A stretch of DNA of 64,000 nucleotides from a virus. The translations under genes were made by a program, and so were the position numbers. Below the pieces are notes generated by a model. The model was not told where the DNA came from and did not search any database. It was given only the letters and a program-made list of their open reading frames with translations. How positions within the stretch are numbered: position 1 is the stretch's first letter; every line of letters starts with the position of its first letter. Positions 57,089 to 64,000 of the stretch are shown one piece after another. The stretch is from positions 1 to 64,000 of the IMG/VR virus record IMGVR_UViG_3300046787_000129, one strand, 5' to 3'.

Positions 57089-57740
57089 TAACCAGTATAT
57101 ATCTAATAAGAAGAGATTTCAAAGACCACAGGCTATTCTTTGGGCAAACAACCCTGGAACCCTTGTAAATGGAACATACTCTCCAGACGGATATGAGGTT
57201 GGAACTAACCTTTCACAATCTGGAGGTAGCTCACTTGAAAATAGCTTCCTGATTTTATCTGACCATAATAGAGGACCTTTAGAGTTTAAACCAACAAGGA
57301 TAGATAAGAAAGAGCGTATGATCAATGGCCGTATGCGTTCATATCACATTGCAGACAAGCTAACCCTGTCAACCTCTTGGACAATGCTTCCTTCAAGGTC
57401 ATACGCTGAATTCCCAGACTTTGACTCTACCACTGGATTATCCCTGCTAGCAGGAAAGTCTGGAAGTTTCACATCTGCTGACTCAGAGTACACTGCAGAT
57501 GGTGGGGCAGGTGGAGTTGACATTCTTAACTGGTATGAAAATCACCAAGGTCCATTCTGGGTATACCTAGCCTACGATAGACTAGATAACTTTGAAGACG
57601 CTACAAACCAGTACAACCGACTTAATCAATACAATCAGATTGTAGAAATGTACATCTCTGACATCAGCTATAGCGTAGAGAGTCGTTCTAATAATCGTGG
57701 AGATCTCTGGAATATTTCGGTTACCCTGGAAGAGGCATAA
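57081..57740 (+). CDS. Distal tail (Dit-like) protein (219 aa)
   Basis: Immediately follows and overlaps the tape measure, as Dit does. Contains GPLEFKPTRIDKKERMINGRMRSYHIADKLTLSTSW and a tail-type SYSVESRSNNRGDLWNISVTLEEA. Family by position and composition. Confidence 0.7.
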   Translation: MASNQYISNKKRFQRPQAILWANNPGTLVNGTYSPDGYEVGTNLSQSGGSSLENSFLILSDHNRGPLEFKPTRIDKKERMINGRMRSYHIADKLTLSTSWTMLPSRSYAEFPDFDSTTGLSLLAGKSGSFTSADSEYTADGGAGGVDILNWYENHQGPFWVYLAYDRLDNFEDATNQYNRLNQYNQIVEMYISDISYSVESRSNNRGDLWNISVTLEEA

Positions 57741-60700
57741 TGTTTTCCAACCTAGAATTAAGACAACACCTATCTTCTTCTTCAACGGTAAAGTCCCAGT
57801 CAGTAATCATCTCTGAATGGAACATGAACCTACTAGACAACATAGTAGCCATTGGAAATTATAGATACAGGAAGAACACTGCTGGCAAGTATTCATCAAT
57901 TCCAAACGTATTCGATGCCAACGATTCTGGAAACTACTATACAGACGCTACATACTCAGACATAACTGTAGATGGCGGACTAGATGATACCGATGATACG
58001 CCAGTTTTCTTTGTTAGCAAGAAGCAAAAAGAAGGCTTGCTATATTCTCTAGAGGATTGCTTTGGTAGAGTAAGGCCAAGATCTGGAATCAATAAGGCCA
58101 GGGTAGGAATAACAAAGTACCTGCACCACTCTAACATAGACATGTTTAATCGTCCTAGATACTACATGGCTGACAAGACAGATAAGTTTAAGTACTGGAC
58201 ATCGTTCAGAACAGAGTCTGGCAAGGAGTATGGAATTGCCAATAAGACCATAAATGGCAAACACTACATTGACGACGCAGCTCCTTTCGTAGTTTATAAA
58301 GAGCAAGTTCCAGTAAACAGGGTTGTAGTGAAGATGCAGACAAGTGTGGGAAACGTAAATCTTGGGCCATTCTCTACTCCTAGCGGTCAGATGGATGACC
58401 CATTCTTTGGATATCAAAATCAGACAACCCCTACCAGATGGAAGATTCAATCTCTAGACAACAAAAATAATTGGGTAGATCTAATTAAGTTTGACGAGAC
58501 ATCTAAGAGAAGAGACGGATCAGAAGTAATTGGACCAGATGGATACGTTGAGATCTCTTATGGACTAGTAGTTCCAAACCAGTTTAAAGATACCTTTGTG
58601 TTTAATGGAGAGGTAACCTCTGAACTCATATTGCCAACCGATAGCCACGACGGACACGCATACTTGGTCAAGACCAATTCTTCAGAGATCGGGACCATGT
58701 ACATTTGGTCTTCAGATAGATACCTAAAGTTTAAGCCAGTTTATAACTGGCAGCTAGAAGACTATGCAACAAGTCCAGCAACTCCATTTGTAACATCTAC
58801 AACGGTACACGACTCATTCTCCGAGCCAACTACAGGAAAGTCTAAGTTTAGAGAGTTTACCTTTATCTCTGGGCTAAGAGTTGTTGTAGATACAATGAAC
58901 AAGTCAGAGTCAACCTTTGACTTAATCGAGCTATCTCCAAGACTAGCGGTAGACATGTCTGGAAAGACTCAGAACTTTTCTGTAAAGAAGCCAGCTTCAG
59001 ATTTGGGTATTACTGGATTGCCAGTTGGACAACTTCTCGCAGGTACTGGATCGCTAACTTTGTTTGACTATGACCAATCATTCAATGTTAACAATGCGTA
59101 CGATGCCACAAGTAATCCAAATGGAAGCATCGTAGCCAAGTATACGGCTAGAAACATTCAGACAAAAATCTACGAAGTTATTTGTGACGTGTTTGGCAAA
59201 GATGTATTCGTGCCAATTAAGACCATGTATTCAGACGGATTCCCAACTATCAATAATACCGATAGAACGGTATCAATTAATCTAAGAGACCTATACTACT
59301 ACCTAGAGTCTACTACTGCCCCAGAACTTCTAATCCAGGATGTATCTTTATCTTATGCAGTATCTATTCTTCTAGACTCTATTGGATTTTCAAACTACGT
59401 ATTTAAGCGAGTAGAAGGAGAGAGCGATCCAATAATCCCATTCTTCTTTGTAAGTCCTAAGCAGTCTGTTGCCCAGGTTCTGCAGAGCTTGGCGGTATCC
59501 ACACAGACAGCAATGTTCCTAAATGAAGAGAACACCTTTGTACTCATGAGCAAGCAGTACCTGATGCCATCAGAAACCGACAGAGACGTTGACATGACTC
59601 TATTTGGATCTCAGGATACAGAAACCTATGACTACGATGGCGATGATAGATATTCTGTAATAAAGAATAAGAGAGCTGTAGGAAAGACAATAGCCAACAT
59701 TATAGATATTGCCTCACAGGATAACAATATTTACAACGATGGAAAGATTTCTTATACTACCAGATCTATTCAGAAGAGCTACGGGTCTCTAAAGCAGGCG
59801 TACCTTCTCGATGAGAACAAGACCTGGATATACAAGCCTGCAGTTCTCTGGGAAGTCTCTGGAAGCGGAAACACCAAGTCTATAAATGAAGAGGTAGGAA
59901 ACCAGGGTAAGTATAACCTTGCAGCAATACCACTAAATACAACACTATCCGATAGCCTACCAGAGGTAGTTAACGGAGTAGTCGTAAACAACATTATTGA
60001 TCTTGGTGAGGCAGTATACTGGATGCCAAGATACAATGGATACTTCTATGCAAATGGCGAAATCATCAAGTATGACGCTGTAGAGTATAACGTGGCATCT
60101 ATTGGAAATGTTTGGATTACAAGCATTCAGGACTACCAGAAGTACTTCTCAAAAATCTCTTTCAATGGAAAGATCTATCCAACTGGTAGAGTTAGAATCT
60201 ACTCAGAGCCAAACTACGAGACTTTAAATGGCGTAACCACTCTGAAGCTTGGAGCTGTTGCAAAGCACGGAAGAGCTCAATTTGGAACTACTATCACTAC
60301 TCACAACGCTGGAATAGCTAACAACTGGACAAGCTCTGACTATGTAGGTGGAGTTGATATGGAGTCAAAGTATCTAGTTAATCCAGCACTAACAGTCCCA
60401 TCAACTACACCTGGTGCTGCAGGAGTAAGCAAGTCCAAGGCTACAGAGGCTGCTCGCTCTGGAATCATCAAGAACTTCTTAAGTGAGTCATATTCTCAGG
60501 AGTCAGACATCCTTGAGGATGCAGAAAAAGATGGTAGAACGGTTCAGTCTTCTGCTCTAGTTATAACTGGACCACAGTTTAAGACAGACGAGTCTCCACA
60601 AGACTTTGTCTCATACGTCTACAAGCCACTTGCTCCAACCATAGTCATTTCTGCTGTATCTAAGACTGAGACTACGGTTACATACACAACATCCACAATA

Positions 60701-62335
60701 CACGGTATCCGTGTAGGGGAAAAGGTATCGATTACTGGAGTAAACCCAACAGCCTACAACCTATCTAATCAGGCTGTAACAGCTGTCACAGCAACAACCT
60801 TTACTGTTTCTAAGACCATCACTCCAGCATATGTATCTGGTGGTATGGCAAAGGTAACTAGTGCTGGCATATCATACAAGCACTTTGGAACCAGAATGAG
60901 AGTTGTCGGTAAGATTGAGAACGACAAGAATAAGGTTCAGACAGCTGCTGGTGCCACACCAATGTACACTATTGTTCCAGCAACTGCAGATGCTCCAATC
61001 ACCATCTCTGGTGGTGGAGGTGGTGTAGCGGTATTGCTAAACCCATCTACAAACGAGGGGTACTACTTTGAGATCACTGCACTATCAGAAGCCAATATGG
61101 AGCAGTACGATAAGGCAGAGAATGTAAAGAACATCATGTTCTACAAGATTCAGAAGAACGCATCATCTAACAAGGCTGTTCCTCTATTCCTCAACCAGGC
61201 TGGAACAAAAGATCCTTGGGTAGGTGGGCTAACCCAGATACTTGTTGACGACGGTAGATTTACTGGACAGTCAAGAGTTGTATCCACTGAGAAGAATACT
61301 GTATATGATATCTCTGTAGAGTATCAGGATATTGGATCTATCAGAAGGTTCTTTCTTTATATAAATAACAATCAGGTTGCAACCCTAGACGACCTAAGTC
61401 CTCTACCAGTTTATAATAACATGGCACTATTCGTTCGTGGTGGGTCTAAGTGTATGTTCGAGAACATCTACGCTTTGGCTGGTAACTATTCTAACAATAG
61501 CAACTACGCACTAGAGCCAGTAACCAGCTCTGCATTCGGTGATCCAAGCCTAAGTGCGAATGAGTCATTCAGAAAGTATGCCGTGAGTGGAATGATTCAG
61601 TCAACCTATCTTTCGGGGGTAAGTGCTACTGAGCCACCAAAGCATAACCTATACTATGAAGAGTTCGGAACTATCATGAGAGAGGCATCATACTTTAATG
61701 TTAAGTACGACAAAGCCTATCCAGCACTTTATGCAAAGATTGCTCCAACATTCAACAGCATTAGAGGCTATACTGTATCAGGTTTCCACGGTGGATCATA
61801 CGGGGCAGAGTTCCTAGTGTTCAATGCTACAGACTCATCTCTAAACCTAGATGAGACATCTGGAAACTACCTACGCATTTTGGGAATCACCTTTACACAG
61901 GCTTCTCAGAATGACTACACTGTTGACGACTACTTCTCTAAGAAGAGCGACTTCTCTAATCCAGAAATATCTACTGGGGTAGTTGCTGAGTCACCTCTCA
62001 AGGTAAAGAAAGACTTCTATGATGTAAAGAACTCTAGGTCTATGTATGGTAGAAACGAGTTCTCACTAGATGCAACCTATATTCAGAGCAGAGACTCCGC
62101 AACCGAAATGATGTCTTGGATTATTTCTAAGGTTATGAAGCCACGTAAGTCTATTGGTGTAAAGATATTTGCTAATCCAACCATTCAGCTTGGTGACCTT
62201 GTAAAGATCGACTATGTTAAAGATGGCGTATCGCAGCTATCAAATCCAGACACTAGGTTTGTAGTGTACAATATTGAGTACAGCAAGTCTAGCAACGGAC
62301 CAGAGATGACTGTTTATTTGAGTGAGGTAGTGTAG
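57740..62335 (+). CDS. Large tail-tip (Tal-like/minor tail) protein (1531 aa)
   Basis: A large minor tail protein after Dit, beta-rich, with a lectin-like region near 110-250. Residues about 970-1037 hold a VTYTTSTIHGIRVGEKVSITGV module also found in the final gene of this window. The C-terminal RKSIGVKIFANPTIQLGDLVKIDYVKDG is typical of phage tail hub proteins. Likely the tail hub. Confidence 0.75.
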   Translation: MFSNLELRQHLSSSSTVKSQSVIISEWNMNLLDNIVAIGNYRYRKNTAGKYSSIPNVFDANDSGNYYTDATYSDITVDGGLDDTDDTPVFFVSKKQKEGLLYSLEDCFGRVRPRSGINKARVGITKYLHHSNIDMFNRPRYYMADKTDKFKYWTSFRTESGKEYGIANKTINGKHYIDDAAPFVVYKEQVPVNRVVVKMQTSVGNVNLGPFSTPSGQMDDPFFGYQNQTTPTRWKIQSLDNKNNWVDLIKFDETSKRRDGSEVIGPDGYVEISYGLVVPNQFKDTFVFNGEVTSELILPTDSHDGHAYLVKTNSSEIGTMYIWSSDRYLKFKPVYNWQLEDYATSPATPFVTSTTVHDSFSEPTTGKSKFREFTFISGLRVVVDTMNKSESTFDLIELSPRLAVDMSGKTQNFSVKKPASDLGITGLPVGQLLAGTGSLTLFDYDQSFNVNNAYDATSNPNGSIVAKYTARNIQTKIYEVICDVFGKDVFVPIKTMYSDGFPTINNTDRTVSINLRDLYYYLESTTAPELLIQDVSLSYAVSILLDSIGFSNYVFKRVEGESDPIIPFFFVSPKQSVAQVLQSLAVSTQTAMFLNEENTFVLMSKQYLMPSETDRDVDMTLFGSQDTETYDYDGDDRYSVIKNKRAVGKTIANIIDIASQDNNIYNDGKISYTTRSIQKSYGSLKQAYLLDENKTWIYKPAVLWEVSGSGNTKSINEEVGNQGKYNLAAIPLNTTLSDSLPEVVNGVVVNNIIDLGEAVYWMPRYNGYFYANGEIIKYDAVEYNVASIGNVWITSIQDYQKYFSKISFNGKIYPTGRVRIYSEPNYETLNGVTTLKLGAVAKHGRAQFGTTITTHNAGIANNWTSSDYVGGVDMESKYLVNPALTVPSTTPGAAGVSKSKATEAARSGIIKNFLSESYSQESDILEDAEKDGRTVQSSALVITGPQFKTDESPQDFVSYVYKPLAPTIVISAVSKTETTVTYTTSTIHGIRVGEKVSITGVNPTAYNLSNQAVTAVTATTFTVSKTITPAYVSGGMAKVTSAGISYKHFGTRMRVVGKIENDKNKVQTAAGATPMYTIVPATADAPITISGGGGGVAVLLNPSTNEGYYFEITALSEANMEQYDKAENVKNIMFYKIQKNASSNKAVPLFLNQAGTKDPWVGGLTQILVDDGRFTGQSRVVSTEKNTVYDISVEYQDIGSIRRFFLYINNNQVATLDDLSPLPVYNNMALFVRGGSKCMFENIYALAGNYSNNSNYALEPVTSSAFGDPSLSANESFRKYAVSGMIQSTYLSGVSATEPPKHNLYYEEFGTIMREASYFNVKYDKAYPALYAKIAPTFNSIRGYTVSGFHGGSYGAEFLVFNATDSSLNLDETSGNYLRILGITFTQASQNDYTVDDYFSKKSDFSNPEISTGVVAESPLKVKKDFYDVKNSRSMYGRNEFSLDATYIQSRDSATEMMSWIISKVMKPRKSIGVKIFANPTIQLGDLVKIDYVKDGVSQLSNPDTRFVVYNIEYSKSSNGPEMTVYLSEVV

Positions 62336-62336
62336 C

Positions 62337-63203
62337 ATGGCTAGCAAGGGTATCCCTAATTTTGAAACAGTTGTGTCTGCAGCCTCAAAAGCCCAAGGAG
62401 CAGTCAGAGAAGCTGGAATGGCCACCGCTGGTGCTAAGGCAGCAGCCGCAGCAACTGCAACAGGTGCAACACGTGAAGCAGGTATGGCTGCTGCAGACAA
62501 AGCCGCAGCGGCAAGAGCAAAAGCCGCAGCAGACAAGGCTAGGGCAGATGCTGCAGCAAAAGCAAAAGCGGATCAACTTAAAAAGAACTTGGCTGCAAGA
62601 GCAAACGCAGCACCAGTGTTAATGAATGATGAGATTCTTTCTAGAAGCAAATTCCTACGGGCTGACACAGAAGCAACTCCGCCAAGCGGCAATCAGGCTG
62701 CTAGCGGCGTATCAAACGGTGGAAATGCAGGAGGCTCAGTATCTGCTGCAAACGTTGGAACGCCAACAAATTCTCCAGCAATCAAGGTAGCAACACCAGA
62801 CATCATAACCATTGATCAGGAAACGCTCCCTGCAGAGCTAATGACAAGTATGATCTTTGAGAACATTGGTGGGCAAGAACTCTTAAGCATATCAAGACAT
62901 GACCTGATTTCGGGTAGTAACATGGACTATCAAGCAATTAAAAACTTGAGAGATGTCTATCTAAATAACAATCCGCTAAACATAATCCCAATGCCAGACC
63001 TTTCTAATAACTATGCAAAGAACTTCCCAATAGTTTGGGAAAGCCACATTATAGAAGAGTTCTCCAGCTTAGACTCAACTCATATTTATCTGGACAATGC
63101 TAAGAAGGAACTGAACCTATTGGTTACAAACATGAAGCCAGGAGAGCAAGTTGAAGTCGAGATTCTGTCATCTGTTACGGGATATAACGCTACCAAGTTT
63201 TAA
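62337..63203 (+). CDS. Ala-rich coiled-coil tail protein (288 aa)
   Basis: Residues 10-95 are almost pure Ala/Lys/Glu heptads (KAAADKARADAAAKAKADQL), then a Ser/Gly linker and a C-terminal domain from about 150 (ELMTSMIFENIGGQELLSISRHDLI). Probably a fibrous tail-tip element. Starts one nt after the hub stop. Confidence 0.65.
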   Translation: MASKGIPNFETVVSAASKAQGAVREAGMATAGAKAAAAATATGATREAGMAAADKAAAARAKAAADKARADAAAKAKADQLKKNLAARANAAPVLMNDEILSRSKFLRADTEATPPSGNQAASGVSNGGNAGGSVSAANVGTPTNSPAIKVATPDIITIDQETLPAELMTSMIFENIGGQELLSISRHDLISGSNMDYQAIKNLRDVYLNNNPLNIIPMPDLSNNYAKNFPIVWESHIIEEFSSLDSTHIYLDNAKKELNLLVTNMKPGEQVEVEILSSVTGYNATKF

Positions 63204-63212
63204 TGGTACAAT
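63204..63212 (+). promoter_or_regulatory. Extended -10 late promoter
   Basis: TGGTACAAT, with AGGAGAT as ribosome site before ATG 63228. Confidence 0.55.
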
Positions 63213-63227
63213 AGACTAGGAGATAAG

Positions 63228-64000
63228 ATGATTACTAATACTGGCAAGAACATTCTTGCAAAATACTTAATTGGGCAGGCCCCATCATATGCCTCACACA
63301 TTGCTATTGGGTGTGGAGCAAAGCCTTTAGCATCCGACTATGTCTTTTCTAGTCCAGAGCTTACAGCATACTCAAACAAAAAGACCCTAGACTTTGAGAT
63401 GTTTAGAGCACCAATTGTATCTCGTGGATACGTTAACGAAAACGGTACCCCTAAGATTGTTCTCACAGCAGAACTACCAACAACAGAGAGATATGAGATA
63501 ACCGAGGTAGGGGTTTACTCATCTGGATCTAATCCATCTGCAGGAACAGCAGACAGCAAGGCAATCTACGTATTCTCTGAGAACGAGAACTGGGAGTACC
63601 ACGCAAGCTCATCACCAACAGCTATTCCAGTTATTGCAGAGCCCCTAGCAACAGTTGATGCACCTAGAATTATTGACCAGACTTCCCCAGTTTTTATTAC
63701 AAACTCTGATAACAAGACCCTGATGGACGAGACTAGAATACTTAGATATGAATCTCCTAGATACTTTAACAGAGGAATCTTTATTTCGGGGGACAATTCA
63801 TCTCTTCAGAACGCAACAGCCACAATTACTGGAGTTGTTGGAAACGGAACCACTGTCACATACACTACATCTACAAACCATGGAATTAGAGTTGGAGAAG
63901 CGGTAACCATATCTGGAGTAGACCCGTCAGCATATAACTATTCAGGTGCGACCCAAACAGTTACTGCCGTAACTCCAAAGACCTTCTCTCTAGCTAAGAC
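63228..64000 (+). CDS. Tail/baseplate protein, 3' end cut by window
   Basis: The frame is open from ATG 63228 to the end (257 codons seen). MITNTGKNILAKYLIGQAPSYASHIAIGCG and ERYEITEVGVYSSGSN resemble fibre-anchoring proteins of phage tails. From residue about 190 it repeats the TYTTST-HGIRVGE module of the 57740 hub protein. Continues past the window. Confidence 0.8.
   Translation, partial: MITNTGKNILAKYLIGQAPSYASHIAIGCGAKPLASDYVFSSPELTAYSNKKTLDFEMFRAPIVSRGYVNENGTPKIVLTAELPTTERYEITEVGVYSSGSNPSAGTADSKAIYVFSENENWEYHASSSPTAIPVIAEPLATVDAPRIIDQTSPVFITNSDNKTLMDETRILRYESPRYFNRGIFISGDNSSLQNATATITGVVGNGTTVTYTTSTNHGIRVGEAVTISGVDPSAYNYSGATQTVTAVTPKTFSLAK

Overview
The window reads as about 64 kb of the genome of a tailed double-stranded DNA phage, probably a long-tailed siphovirus infecting an actinobacterium. 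The evidence is a syntenic head-tail block: portal, fused protease/scaffold, HK97-type capsid protein, connector genes, one tail tube gene, two tail assembly chaperones, a 2387-residue tape measure and Dit/Tal-like tail proteins. No contractile sheath gene lies between tube and tape measure. Actinobacterial traits are the MSMEG_6728-type glycosylase-like protein, DUF932, a DUF2746-like membrane protein, a PASTA domain and many leaderless starts placed about 6 nt after a TAnnnT -10 box. Base composition is only moderately GC (clearly below typical Streptomyces or mycobacteria), so a low-GC aquatic actinobacterium is a reasonable but unproven host. No terminase, integrase, polymerase or tRNA gene is seen; they would lie outside this window.

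Layout. (1) 1-4690, rightward: 3' part of rtcB, then small genes, mostly unknown, in tight overlapping order, with two strong promoters sharing a box (2959-2987, 4225-4253). (2) 4691-5677: a 987-bp gene-free convergence zone with TCGTAAT repeats, a DnaA-box-like site, terminators and a perfect rightward promoter; a candidate replication origin. (3) 5678-16845, leftward: about 39 mostly tiny early-type genes, many zinc-ribbon or single-helix membrane proteins, driven by more than 15 similar sigma-70-like promoters and separated by recurring multi-block intergenic cassettes (TTGACA-N17-TCGGCC hairpin, TTCGGGGAA, CTTAA, GGCGTGTC, paired TTATCCACA boxes). (4) 17105-19193: a mixed-strand transition with very small genes, an HTH protein, a zinc protein and a TM/coiled-coil protein. 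(5) 19508-40403, rightward: a large array of tail fibre and adhesin genes (collagen-like GPTGPT stretches, RGDT-motif baseplate-like domains, PASTA, two paralogous lectin-like proteins with a 16-cysteine insert). It is interrupted by a leftward NlpC/P60 lipoprotein gene and by morons (DNA methylase, glycosyltransferase, zinc proteins). (6) 40422-64000, rightward: head, connector and tail structural genes, ending in a tail gene cut by the window edge.

How the genes work together. The leftward block looks like early host takeover and regulation; its genes are switched by many individual promoters rather than one operon. The rightward block is late structural expression from extended -10 sites (TGGTATAAT) without a clear -35 box, often with leaderless or nearly leaderless starts. 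The fibre array plus PASTA and NlpC/P60 proteins would act at the host envelope. The best candidates for undescribed biology are the intergenic cassette system, the 16-cysteine fibre inserts, the NlpC/P60 lipoprotein with a structured leader, and the tail chaperone pair encoded as two separate paralogous genes instead of by frameshift.
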